A stretch of 18,197 nucleotides of DNA from Gemmatimonadales bacterium UBA2975. Lineage in GTDB: Bacteria; Gemmatimonadota; Gemmatimonadetes; Longimicrobiales; Gaopeijiaceae. The stretch is taken from positions 1 to 18,197 of the forward strand of contig DEAT01000011.1 of the NCBI GenBank assembly GCA_002348265.1, given 5' to 3'. The translations under genes and the position numbers were made by a program. Positions 1-7,377 of this stretch are shown one piece after another. Position 1 is the stretch's first letter. Each line of letters opens with the position of its first letter. The notes under the pieces were generated by a model. It did no database searches and was not told the DNA's origin. It was given only the letters and a program-made list of their open reading frames with translations.

Positions 1-1846
1 TACTCCTGGTCACGTAGATTTTACGGCCGAGGTAGAGCGCTCACTCCGGGTTCTTGATGGTGCTGTAGCTGTGTTTTGTGCGGTTGGCGGCGTGGAGCCG
101 CAGTCGGAAACAGTCTGGCGTCAGGCTGATCGTTACGCGGTGCCGCGTATTGCCTTTGTGAACAAGATGGATCGCACAGGTGCGGATTTCATGAACGTGG
201 TAGACATGATGCGTGATCGTCTGGGTGCGAATGCTCATCCGGTTCAGTATCCGTTAGGTGAAGGTGAGCTTTTTACGGGCATGGTCGACATCATCGAACG
301 CAAGGCAATTATCTTCGAAGATGAGATGGGTTCTGAGGTCACTGAAGGACCTGTGCCAGACGGCCTAAACGAAACGATTGAGGAACTCCGTAACGCACTG
401 CTCGAGGCCGCGGTCGAGCACGACGACGAATTGATTGAGAAGTACTTCGCCGGTGAGGAATTGACGGACGAAGAATTTCGTCGAGCACTCCGAACGGCCA
501 CCATCAAGGGCGTAATATTTCCGGTGTTCTGCGGTTCCGCCTTCAAGAATAAGGGAGTGCAGGCACTCCTAGATGGTGTTATCGACTACTTGCCCTCTCC
601 GGTGGACGTCGATGCGATCCAAGGTCACTTGCCACAGCAGGATGAGACGCTCGAAGAACGTCCAGCAGATGATGCTGCGCCTTTCTCCGCTCTTGCATTC
701 AAGATTGCCACGGATCCTTACGTGGGTAAGCTGACGTTTTTCCGGGTTTACTCAGGTTCGCTTCCGTCAGGCTCGTACGTGCTGAATGCGACTAAAGACA
801 AGCGTGAGAGGGTTGGGCGCATCCTGCAGATGCACGCCAATAAGCGCGACGAACTGGACGAGGTGTTCGCTGGGGATATAGCTGCGGCGATCGGTCTCAA
901 GGACGTTAAGACAGGCGACACGCTTACCACAGAAAGTGACCCGATTATCCTGGAAGCGATGAACTTTCCTGAGCCGGTGATCGCTGTCGCTATTGAGCCC
1001 AAGACCAAGGTCGATCAGGACAAGCTGACGAACGGATTGATCAAGTTAGCGGATGAGGATCCGACTTTTCGTGTCCAGACAGATCCAGAGACGAACCAAG
1101 TCATCATATCTGGCATGGGTGAGTTACATCTTGAGATTATCGTAGATCGGCTTAAACGTGAGTTCAGCGTAGAGGCCAACATTGGGCGTCCTCAGGTCGC
1201 ATATCGTGAGACGATTAGGAACCGTGCTGAGAAAGTGGAAGCAAAGTTCGTCAGACAGACAGGCGGGCGAGGACAGTACGGCCATGTAGTTATCAACATA
1301 GAGCCGAGTGAACCAGGATCAGGTTTCGTTTTTGACGATCAGATCGTAGGTGGTGTCATTCCTCGTGAGTACATCAGTTCGGTGTCAGCTGGCCTCAAAG
1401 ACGCGCTCGATTCGGGAATCTTAGCCGGGTATCCGGTTATCGACGTCAAAGTCGAGTTGATCGACGGGTCTTATCACGATGTCGACTCAAGTGAAATGGC
1501 ATTTAAGGTTGCCGGATCCATGGCTATGAAAGAGGGCCTCAAGAAGGCTCGAGCAGTCTTGTTAGAGCCGATTATGGACGTTGAGGTTGTGACACCAGCT
1601 GACTATATGGGTGATATCATTGGCGACCTCTCATCCCGTCGTGGCAGGGTAGGTGGTATGACCGACCGGGCCGGTGCTAGGGTGATTGGCGCATCTGTGC
1701 CCCTCGGGGAAATGTTTGGTTATTCCACGACACTGCGTTCCCTTAGTCAGGGGCGCGCTGTCTATACGATGCAGTTTGCGCAGTATGAAGAAGTGCCAAA
1801 GTCGACCGCGGAAGAGATCATGGCGGCGTCAGGCAAGAAGGATTAA
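1..1846 (+). CDS. fusA: Elongation factor G (EF-G), 5'-truncated by window edge
   Basis: This is the translocation GTPase that moves tRNA and mRNA through the ribosome and helps recycle ribosomes. The reading frame is open from base 2, so the gene enters from outside the window; about 614 codons are seen against roughly 700 for the family, so some 85 N-terminal residues (P-loop and switch I) are missing. Visible motifs are the end of the G3 motif (TPGHVDF at the very start), the G4 motif NKMD at bases 161-172, the G5-like GSAFKNKGVQALLDGV, the domain IV signature TGGRGQYGHV and the domain V signature GDLSSRRGRVGGM. The C-terminus (EEVPKSTAEEIM) is normal. It lies 30 nt upstream of rpsJ. The tuf gene that commonly sits between the two is absent. 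It is clearly EF-G rather than the paralogous ribosome-protection or EF-G2 types, judging by the intact motifs and str-operon position. Confidence 0.97.
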   Translation, partial: TPGHVDFTAEVERSLRVLDGAVAVFCAVGGVEPQSETVWRQADRYAVPRIAFVNKMDRTGADFMNVVDMMRDRLGANAHPVQYPLGEGELFTGMVDIIERKAIIFEDEMGSEVTEGPVPDGLNETIEELRNALLEAAVEHDDELIEKYFAGEELTDEEFRRALRTATIKGVIFPVFCGSAFKNKGVQALLDGVIDYLPSPVDVDAIQGHLPQQDETLEERPADDAAPFSALAFKIATDPYVGKLTFFRVYSGSLPSGSYVLNATKDKRERVGRILQMHANKRDELDEVFAGDIAAAIGLKDVKTGDTLTTESDPIILEAMNFPEPVIAVAIEPKTKVDQDKLTNGLIKLADEDPTFRVQTDPETNQVIISGMGELHLEIIVDRLKREFSVEANIGRPQVAYRETIRNRAEKVEAKFVRQTGGRGQYGHVVINIEPSEPGSGFVFDDQIVGGVIPREYISSVSAGLKDALDSGILAGYPVIDVKVELIDGSYHDVDSSEMAFKVAGSMAMKEGLKKARAVLLEPIMDVEVVTPADYMGDIIGDLSSRRGRVGGMTDRAGARVIGASVPLGEMFGYSTTLRSLSQGRAVYTMQFAQYEEVPKSTAEEIMAASGKKD

Positions 1847-1876
1847 AGGACTAATTTCAGAGACAGATTCAAACGC

Positions 1877-2185
1877 ATGTCAGACAGAATAAGAATTCGG
1901 CTTAAGGCATTCGACCACTGGGTGGTCGACCAAACGGCGGCAGATATTGTTCGCACGGCGCAAAAGACGGGGGCATCTGTCCGTGGGCCAATCCCCCTTC
2001 CTACGCGTCGGCAGCGTTGGACTGTCCTTCGTTCGCCGCATGTTAATAAAAAGAGTCGTGAGCAGTTTGAGATGCGTACGCACAAGAGGCTCATTGATAT
2101 AGTGGAGAGCCGCCCGCAGACGATCGACGCGTTGACGAAGCTAGATTTGCCAGCTGGTGTCGACGTCGAGATCAAAGTCGACTGA
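1877..2185 (+). CDS. rpsJ: 30S ribosomal protein S10
   Basis: S10 is a 30S head protein that also acts as NusE in transcription antitermination with NusB. The product is 102 aa, the usual length. It has the family pattern from IRIRLKAFDH at the start to the hairpin loop (GPIPLPTRR) and SPHVNKKSREQFEMRTHKRLIDI. It is the first gene of the S10 cluster, 30 nt after fusA. The ATG at 1877 matches the expected N-terminus, although the ribosome-binding site is weak, so reinitiation from fusA is possible. The upstream gap is too short for a long S10-type leader. Confidence 0.97.
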   Translation: MSDRIRIRLKAFDHWVVDQTAADIVRTAQKTGASVRGPIPLPTRRQRWTVLRSPHVNKKSREQFEMRTHKRLIDIVESRPQTIDALTKLDLPAGVDVEIKVD

Positions 2186-2201
2186 CGGAGGGATTCCGGA
2201 G

Positions 2202-2819
2202 ATGCCCGGATTGATTGGAAAGAAGATAGGAATGACTAGGATCTTCGATGACGAGGGAGTGCAGATTCCTGTGACTGTTATCGAGGCCGGGCCGTGTCCT
2301 GTAGTGAGTGTGCGTTCCCAAGAACGGGATGGATACCATGCCGTACAGTTGGGTTTTGGTGCCAAGAAGGCTAAACGCACCTCAAAGGCTGAAATGGGGC
2401 ATGTCGCCAAGGCTGGCCTCGAGGCTGCACCTCGACTCATGCGTGAATTCCGTACTGATCAAGGTGAAGAATACGAGGTTGGGCAGAGCCTCACTGTGGA
2501 GCTGTTTGAGGCTGGTGACCGCGTTAAGGTTACGGGTCGTGCTAAAGGGAGGGGGTTTCAGGGCGTGGTTAAGAGGCACGGTTTTAGTGGCCGTCCTGCC
2601 TCTCACGGTCACCCGATGTCCCGCAACCCGGGCTCACTGGGTCCGGGAACAGACCCGTCCCGCGTGATTAAGGGCAAGAAGATGCCTGGTCGCATGGGTG
2701 GGGACCGACAGACTATCCGGAACTTGCAGGTGGTGCGCGTAGATGGTGAGCGCAACCTGCTCTTTGTTAAGGGCGGTGTTCCGGGCGCCCGTGATGGCTA
2801 CGTTCTGATTTCGAAGTAA
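2202..2819 (+). CDS. rplC: 50S ribosomal protein L3
   Basis: L3 is an early-assembling 50S protein whose long loop reaches toward the peptidyl transferase centre. The product is 205 aa. I chose the ATG at 2202 (MPGLIGKKIGMT) over an in-frame start at 2157 inside rpsJ: it gives the family N-terminus and has a GGAGG motif about 9 nt upstream. The conserved loop SHGHPMSRNPGSLG and GKKMPGRMG are present. In the latter, residue 164 is Arg where E. coli L3 has the Gln that PrmB methylates. The C-terminus (LLFVKGGVPGARDGYVLI) is normal. It sits 16 nt after rpsJ and 4 nt before rplD. Confidence 0.97.
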   Translation: MPGLIGKKIGMTRIFDDEGVQIPVTVIEAGPCPVVSVRSQERDGYHAVQLGFGAKKAKRTSKAEMGHVAKAGLEAAPRLMREFRTDQGEEYEVGQSLTVELFEAGDRVKVTGRAKGRGFQGVVKRHGFSGRPASHGHPMSRNPGSLGPGTDPSRVIKGKKMPGRMGGDRQTIRNLQVVRVDGERNLLFVKGGVPGARDGYVLISK

Positions 2820-2823
2820 GACC

Positions 2824-3573
2824 ATGTATAAGGCACGCTATTATAAAGCAGACGGCAAGAAGGGGAGGGCGCGGGAACTGCCCGTATCCATCTTCGACGG
2901 AGTCGTCAACAATGGCGCCATGCACCAAGTGGTGAAGGCATACCTGTCAAATCAACGACAGGGTACGGCGGCGGCAAAGACCCGTTCTGAGGTTCGCGGT
3001 GGGAGCCGTAAGCCTTGGCGTCAAAAAGGGACTGGTCGTGCCAGGCAGGGAACGATCCGAGCGGTGCAGTGGGCGGGTGGTGGTGTTGCATTTCCTCCGA
3101 TCCCACATTCTTGGCGGAAGCGAGTACCCAGGAAGATTAGAGCTCTCGCTCGCCGTTCGGCACTTAACGATCGTGCCGAGCATGATCGTGTGGTGCTCGT
3201 CGAGCTGCCGATTATGGAAATCCCAAAAACTAGGGATCTAAAAGATTTCTTGAGTGCGCTAGGTCTAGAGGGTAAGACTCTGATCCTAACTGACGGTATA
3301 AAAGCGAACCTACACCGGTCTTCCCGAAACCTTCAGGGAGTCGAGGTCCTTCCTTTCGGCACGGAATCTGTCTATGACGTGCTGTGGGCCAACACGGTCG
3401 TGATTGAATTGGGGGCGGTTCATCAGGTGACCTCGGCTAAAGCTGGCAAGGAGAAGATGACTGATGAAGCGCTGGTTGAGGAAGCTGCGAAATCGCTAGA
3501 GGGTGAGGACGAAAGCTCTGAAGAGGACGAGGCTGCGGATGAGTCTGCTTCAGATGAGGGAGAGGAGGAGTAA
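2824..3573 (+). CDS. rplD: 50S ribosomal protein L4 with acidic C-terminal tail
   Basis: L4 binds 23S rRNA and its loop lines the peptide exit tunnel. In E. coli it also represses its own operon. Residues 1 to about 207 are a normal L4, with the tunnel loop signature KGTGRARQGTIRAVQWAGGG. The protein is 249 aa against about 200 in E. coli, because residues 208-249 form an extra hydrophilic tail. Residues 226-249 are extremely acidic, with 15 Asp/Glu in 24 residues and the rest Ser, Ala and Gly. The tail is in frame and ends at a normal stop, so it does not look like a frameshift. Its last Glu codons (GAG GAG GAG) double as the ribosome-binding site of rplW. It lies 4 nt from both neighbours. 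L4 identity is certain; the role of the tail is unknown. Confidence 0.96.
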   Translation: MYKARYYKADGKKGRARELPVSIFDGVVNNGAMHQVVKAYLSNQRQGTAAAKTRSEVRGGSRKPWRQKGTGRARQGTIRAVQWAGGGVAFPPIPHSWRKRVPRKIRALARRSALNDRAEHDRVVLVELPIMEIPKTRDLKDFLSALGLEGKTLILTDGIKANLHRSSRNLQGVEVLPFGTESVYDVLWANTVVIELGAVHQVTSAKAGKEKMTDEALVEEAAKSLEGEDESSEEDEAADESASDEGEEE

Positions 3574-3577
3574 GCTG

Positions 3578-3886
3578 ATGCGGGAGCCATACGAGATCAT
3601 CATAGCACCAGTTGTGACTGAGAAGTCCACCGATCAGATGGAAAACAACACCTACAGCTTTGTGGTCGCCAAGGACGCGAACAAGATCGAAATCGGCCAT
3701 GCGGTCGAAAAGTTGTGGGACGTTAAGGTTAAGGATGTTCGGACTATGCGCTATGCTGGCAAGGCGAAGAGGGCTTTCATGGGCCGCATGTCTCGGGGAG
3801 CCGGTTTGGGTCGCCGTCCTTCCTGGAAGAAAGCCGTCGTCCAGTTGTCGGAAGGCGACTACATTGAGCTTTACGAGGCCGGATGA
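3578..3886 (+). CDS. rplW: 50S ribosomal protein L23
   Basis: L23 sits at the polypeptide tunnel exit and is the main docking site for trigger factor and SRP. The product is 102 aa, normal for the family. Family features are EIIIAPVVTEKS near the start, YSFVVAKDANKIEIGHAVEKLWDVKV in short segments, and the C-terminal GRRPSWKKAVVQL. I chose the ATG at 3578 over an in-frame start at 3503 inside rplD because of the AGGAGG at 3563-3568 and because MREPYEII is the expected N-terminus. The stop overlaps the start region of rplB, which suggests translational coupling. Confidence 0.96.
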   Translation: MREPYEIIIAPVVTEKSTDQMENNTYSFVVAKDANKIEIGHAVEKLWDVKVKDVRTMRYAGKAKRAFMGRMSRGAGLGRRPSWKKAVVQLSEGDYIELYEAG

Positions 3887-4728
3887 TGGGCATCAAGAAA
3901 TTCAGGCCGATGACGCCAGGAACCCGTACCCGCTCAATACTCGACAACGAGGTGCTGACGCGGAAGGGTCCGGAAAAATCACTGACAGAATCGATGAGCA
4001 GTTCTGGTGGTCGTAACCACCACGGACGCATTACTACACGTCGTCGGGGAGGCGGGCACAAACGCCGTTATCGCATAGTCGACTTCAAGCGTAACAAGTT
4101 CGATGTACCAGGTACGGTGGCTCACATTGAATATGATCCAAATCGTTCTGCTAACATCGCTCTGATCCACTACGCAGACGGGGAAAAGCGTTACATCATC
4201 CATCCTAAGGGTTTGGGTATAGGTGACACAGTCACGGCTGGCCCCGATGCCGATGTAAGGGTTGGGTGCGCGATGCCGATGGAGTTGATTCCGCTTGGGA
4301 CGACAATCCACTGCATCGAACTAAAGCCAATGAAGGGTGCACAGATGGCGAGGTCGGCTGGAACGAGTTGCCAGCTGGTTGCGAAAGAAGGGGATTACGT
4401 GACTCTTCGTCTGCCCTCGACCGAGATGCGGCGAGTGCACAAGCGTTGCATGGCTACGATCGGAGAGGTCGGGAATTCTGACCACGAGTTGACCGTAGTT
4501 GGTAAAGCAGGTGCGAACCGCTGGCGGGGAAAGCGTCCCAAGGTCCGGGGTGTCGCGATGAATCCTGTGGATCACCCCTTAGGTGGTGGGGAAGGACGTT
4601 CATCCGGGGGTCGTCCTCCGGTGTCTCCTTGGGGTAAGCGCGAAGGTAAGAAGACGCGCAAGAGGAAAAAGCAGTCAAACAAATACATCGTGCGCGGCCG
4701 CAAGCGCGGCAAAGCCACACAGTCGTAG
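3886..4728 (+). CDS. rplB: 50S ribosomal protein L2
   Basis: L2 is one of the largest 50S proteins. It bridges the subunits and supports the peptidyl transferase centre. The product is 280 aa from the second ATG (MGIKKFRPMTPGTR). An adjacent ATG at 3883 would add one Met, and the weak GAGG at 3875-3878 is better spaced for 3886. The N-terminal OB domain, the SH3-like domain and the basic C-terminal tail are all present. The motif NPVDHPLGGGEGRSSGGR contains the conserved His equivalent to E. coli His229. Its start overlaps the end of rplW, and 15 nt separate it from rpsS. Confidence 0.96.
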   Translation: MGIKKFRPMTPGTRTRSILDNEVLTRKGPEKSLTESMSSSGGRNHHGRITTRRRGGGHKRRYRIVDFKRNKFDVPGTVAHIEYDPNRSANIALIHYADGEKRYIIHPKGLGIGDTVTAGPDADVRVGCAMPMELIPLGTTIHCIELKPMKGAQMARSAGTSCQLVAKEGDYVTLRLPSTEMRRVHKRCMATIGEVGNSDHELTVVGKAGANRWRGKRPKVRGVAMNPVDHPLGGGEGRSSGGRPPVSPWGKREGKKTRKRKKQSNKYIVRGRKRGKATQS

Positions 4729-4743
4729 GCGGGAGAACGATTT

Positions 4744-5025
4744 ATGCCGCGTAGCGTTAAGAAAGGTCCGTTCATCGACAAGAAGCTTCTCGCGAAGGTC
4801 GATAATATGAACGCCGAAGGCGAGAAAAAGGTCATTAAGACTTGGTCGCGATCCTCAACGATCTCTCCGGATTTCGTAGGTCATACGATCGCCGTTCATA
4901 ACGGCAATAAATTCATCCCGGTTTACATCACGGAAAATATGGTCGGTCACAAACTCGGTGAGTTTTCTCCAACTCGTCTCTTTAGAGGACATGGTGGGAA
5001 ACTCGCGGACAAGCGATCACGTTGA
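4744..5025 (+). CDS. rpsS: 30S ribosomal protein S19
   Basis: S19 is a 30S head protein that contacts S13 and the A-site finger of the large subunit. The product is 93 aa, typical. The sequence has MPRSVKKGPFIDKKL at the start, the TWSRSSTISPDFVGHTIAVHNG core, and FSPTRLFRGHGG near the end. A GGGA motif lies about 9 nt before the ATG at 4744. Its stop codon overlaps or nearly touches the start of rplV. Confidence 0.97.
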   Translation: MPRSVKKGPFIDKKLLAKVDNMNAEGEKKVIKTWSRSSTISPDFVGHTIAVHNGNKFIPVYITENMVGHKLGEFSPTRLFRGHGGKLADKRSR

Positions 5026-5027
5026 TT

Positions 5028-5381
5028 ATGGAAGCAAGAGCAAAGGCCCGGAACGTCGGGATGAGTGCCCGTAAGGTGCGTTTAGTCGTGGACCAAATCC
5101 GGGGAATGTCAGTTAACGAGGCGTATGCGCTTCTTCAGTATTCGAAGAAGCGTGCCGCGGAGCCCGTGGGCAAGACCCTCCGCTCTGCTGTGGCTAATGC
5201 CCAAGTAAAGTCGCAGGACGAGGGTGAGATGATCGATATCGATGATCTTTTCGTGAGTGAAGCCTATGTCGACGAGGGGCCGACCCTCAGTCGCTGGCGA
5301 GCGCGGGCCCAAGGACGCGCATCTCCGATCCGCAAGCGCACGAGCCACATCACTGTGGTCGTGGATTCAAAGGACGCCTAA
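5028..5381 (+). CDS. rplV: 50S ribosomal protein L22
   Basis: L22 has a globular domain on the 50S surface and a long beta-hairpin that forms part of the exit-tunnel constriction. The product is 117 aa from the ATG at 5028 (MEARAKARNVGMSARKVRLV). A TTG at 5022 is also in frame and would overlap the rpsS stop, but it adds only two residues. No clear ribosome-binding site is seen, so coupling to rpsS is likely. The hairpin loop segment RARAQGRASPIRKRTSH is intact, which is the region where macrolide-resistance changes occur in other species. Confidence 0.95.
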   Translation: MEARAKARNVGMSARKVRLVVDQIRGMSVNEAYALLQYSKKRAAEPVGKTLRSAVANAQVKSQDEGEMIDIDDLFVSEAYVDEGPTLSRWRARAQGRASPIRKRTSHITVVVDSKDA

Positions 5382-5385
5382 GGGT

Positions 5386-6045
5386 ATGGGACAGAAGACA
5401 CATCCGGTCGGATTCAGGCTCGGGATCGTTAAGGATTGGAAGTCTCGCTGGTACGCTGAGCGCGACTTCCCACGCCTCCTGAATGAAGACGAAACTATTC
5501 GTAAGTACCTTCGTAGGCGTCTCACGCATGCCGCTCTTGCGATGGTCGAAATTGAGAGAAAGCCGAGCAAGATAGTTGTGACCTTGCACACAGCGCGCCC
5601 TGGCGTCGTAATCGGAAAGCGTGGCGCTGAGGTAGACAAGCTTCGCGACGAACTGGCGGTACTGACGAACGCTGAGATCTCCGTGAATGTTGAAGAGATA
5701 AAGCGTCCTGAAATCAGTGCCTATCTAGTAGCGGAAAATGTAGCGCACCAGTTGAGGCAAAGAATTTCTTTCCGTCGTGCTATGAAGCGAGCTGTTCAAT
5801 CGGCTATTCGAGCCGGTGCTGAAGGGATCAAGATCCAGTGTGCAGGTCGACTCGGGGGTGCTGAGATAGCGCGAACTGAGGGCTATAACGAGGGTCGGGT
5901 GCCCCTGCACACACTGAGGGCTGACATTGATTACGCCGAAGTCCCTGCTTTTACCACTTACGGCGTAGTTGGCGTGAAGTGCTGGATCTTCAATGGAGAG
6001 ATCGTTGACGAGCGTCGTGGCCGCACTTACTCCACCGGCTCCTGA
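5386..6045 (+). CDS. rpsC: 30S ribosomal protein S3
   Basis: S3 is a 30S head protein that, with S4 and S5, lines the mRNA entry channel and contributes to ribosomal helicase activity. The product is 219 aa. I chose the ATG at 5386 (MGQKTHPVGFRLG) because it gives the invariant family N-terminus; an in-frame start at 5257 lies inside rplV and is rejected. The type-II KH domain is visible with VVIGKRGAEVDKLRDEL, and the C-terminal domain contains GAEGIKIQCAGRLGGAEIAR. It lies 4 nt after rplV and 23 nt before rplP. Confidence 0.97.
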   Translation: MGQKTHPVGFRLGIVKDWKSRWYAERDFPRLLNEDETIRKYLRRRLTHAALAMVEIERKPSKIVVTLHTARPGVVIGKRGAEVDKLRDELAVLTNAEISVNVEEIKRPEISAYLVAENVAHQLRQRISFRRAMKRAVQSAIRAGAEGIKIQCAGRLGGAEIARTEGYNEGRVPLHTLRADIDYAEVPAFTTYGVVGVKCWIFNGEIVDERRGRTYSTGS

Positions 6046-6068
6046 TTCAAGGATTAAGGATTTAGACC

Positions 6069-6485
6069 ATGTTATCGCCTAAGAGAGTAAAGCGCCGGAA
6101 GACTCACAAGGGTCGTATGCGCGGGAAGGCTTTCCGGGGAAGCAAGGTCTCTTTTGGGGACTATGGCCTCCAAGCACTGGAGCCGACATGGATTTCGAAT
6201 CGGCAGATTGAGTCTGCTCGTGTAGCCATGACACGCCACATCAAGCGGGGTGGGAAGGTGTGGATTAGAATTTTCCCCGATAAGCCAATTACTCAGAAGC
6301 CGGCCGAGACCCGAATGGGTAAGGGTAAGGGTAACCCGGAGAAATGGGTTGCCGTGGTCAAGCCCGGGAGGATCATGTTTGAGCTTGAGGGTGTGTCGGA
6401 AGAGGTTGCAAAGCGTGCTATGGAATTAGCCGCGGCCAAGCTGCCTATAAAGTGCAAGTTCGTCGTGCGCGAACGGCAGCTATAG
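6069..6485 (+). CDS. rplP: 50S ribosomal protein L16
   Basis: L16 lies near the A site of the 50S subunit and helps accommodate aminoacyl-tRNA. The product is 138 aa, the usual size. Features include MLSPKRVKRRKTHKGRMRG, the FGDYGLQALEP motif, and RMGKGKGNPEKWVAVVKPG. In this last motif Arg82 is equivalent to the arginine that some bacteria hydroxylate. The neighbours rpsC and rpmC are 23 and 15 nt away. Nothing is unusual. Confidence 0.97.
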   Translation: MLSPKRVKRRKTHKGRMRGKAFRGSKVSFGDYGLQALEPTWISNRQIESARVAMTRHIKRGGKVWIRIFPDKPITQKPAETRMGKGKGNPEKWVAVVKPGRIMFELEGVSEEVAKRAMELAAAKLPIKCKFVVRERQL

Positions 6486-6500
6486 GAGACAACAGACAAA

Positions 6501-6701
6501 ATGAAACCTGAAGACATTCGCGACATGAGCGCCGCAGAGATTGAGGCACGGCTCAATGAACTTAAGGAGGAGCAATTCAAACTCCGCTTCTCGAGTTCGA
6601 TGATGGAAGTCGAGAACAATGCCCTGATTGGGCAGGTGCGTCGCGATATTGCGCGTATCAAGACGGTCCTTCGCGAGCGTGAGCTCGCCCAGAACACGTG
6701 A
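6501..6701 (+). CDS. rpmC: 50S ribosomal protein L29
   Basis: L29 is a small helical-hairpin protein beside L23 at the tunnel exit. The product is 66 aa. It has the family's two-helix pattern: MKPEDIRDMSAAEIEARLNE, then LKEEQFKLRF, then the second helix with RRDIARIKTVLRERE. An AGGAG motif lies upstream (6483-6487) at rather long spacing, about 13 nt. It overlaps a possible GTG start of rpsQ. Confidence 0.96.
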   Translation: MKPEDIRDMSAAEIEARLNELKEEQFKLRFSSSMMEVENNALIGQVRRDIARIKTVLRERELAQNT

Positions 6702-6709
6702 CGAGAGAA

Positions 6710-6982
6710 ATGAGCGAGAACACAACCGCCGATCGTAACCGTCGTAAGACCCGCACTGGAGTTGTGGTCAGCGATGCCATGAACAAAACGGTGACTGTCA
6801 ACATCGAGAGGAGGTTCGCACATCCGCTTTATGGAAAGGGAATGAAGCGGACTAAGAAGTACCATGCCCACGATGAGAACAACGAATACCAAGTTGGTGA
6901 CACCGTGCGCATTGTGGAGACGCGCCCGCTGTCAAAAACCAAGAGGTGGCGGGTTGTCGAGCTCATCGAGCGCCCGGTCTGA
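6710..6982 (+). CDS. rpsQ: 30S ribosomal protein S17
   Basis: S17 is a primary 16S rRNA-binding protein of the 30S body with an OB fold. The product is 90 aa from the ATG at 6710. A GTG at 6698 is also in frame and would add four residues while overlapping the rpmC stop; I prefer the ATG because the family N-terminus is short and a GAGAG lies just upstream. Family signatures are RKTRTGVVVSDAMNKTVTV, RRFAHPLYGKGMKRTKKYHAHDE (here in two parts) and GDTVRIVETRPLSKTKRWRV. Confidence 0.95.
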   Translation: MSENTTADRNRRKTRTGVVVSDAMNKTVTVNIERRFAHPLYGKGMKRTKKYHAHDENNEYQVGDTVRIVETRPLSKTKRWRVVELIERPV

Positions 6983-7008
6983 CCGATAGCCAGAACTAGA
7001 GAGACACC

Positions 7009-7377
7009 ATGATTCAGCAAGAGTCGATCCTTCGAATTGCCGATAACACAGGAGCCAAAGCCGCGCTATGCATTCGCGTCCTGGGTGGCTCGCGTCGGCG
7101 TTATGCTGGCGTGGGGGATGTGATTGTCGCGACGGTGAAGGATGCGATCCCTAATGCCGGGATTAAAAAGGGAACGGTGGTTAAGGCTGTAGTAGTCCGC
7201 ACCGCTAAAGAGAATCGCCGTCGAGATGGTACGTACATCCGTTTCGATGACAATGCGGCCGTAATAATCGACGACAACGGTGAGCCCAGAGGGACTCGAA
7301 TCTTTGGCCCCGTCGGTCGTGAACTGCGTGAGAAGAAGTACATGAAGATCGTTTCGCTGGCTCCGGAGGTTCTCTGA
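7009..7377 (+). CDS. rplN: 50S ribosomal protein L14
   Basis: L14 lies at the subunit interface, forms inter-subunit bridges and contacts L19. It is also the site where the silencing factor RsfS binds. The product is 122 aa and fully conserved in pattern: MIQQESILRIADNTGAK, GDVIVATVKDAIPN, VVRTAKENRRRDGTYIRFDDN and the C-terminal GTRIFGPVGRELREK. The stop codon shares one base with the rplX start (TGATG arrangement), which indicates translational coupling. Confidence 0.97.
   Translation: MIQQESILRIADNTGAKAALCIRVLGGSRRRYAGVGDVIVATVKDAIPNAGIKKGTVVKAVVVRTAKENRRRDGTYIRFDDNAAVIIDDNGEPRGTRIFGPVGRELREKKYMKIVSLAPEVL

Noticed and set aside
2157..2201. Longer N-terminus for L3 starting inside rpsJ
   Set aside because: The extra 15 residues are not L3-like, and the ATG at 2202 has a good GGAGG and the family N-terminus.
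5257..5385. Longer N-terminus for S3 starting inside rplV
   Set aside because: It overlaps rplV by more than 120 nt and precedes the invariant MGQKTHP start.
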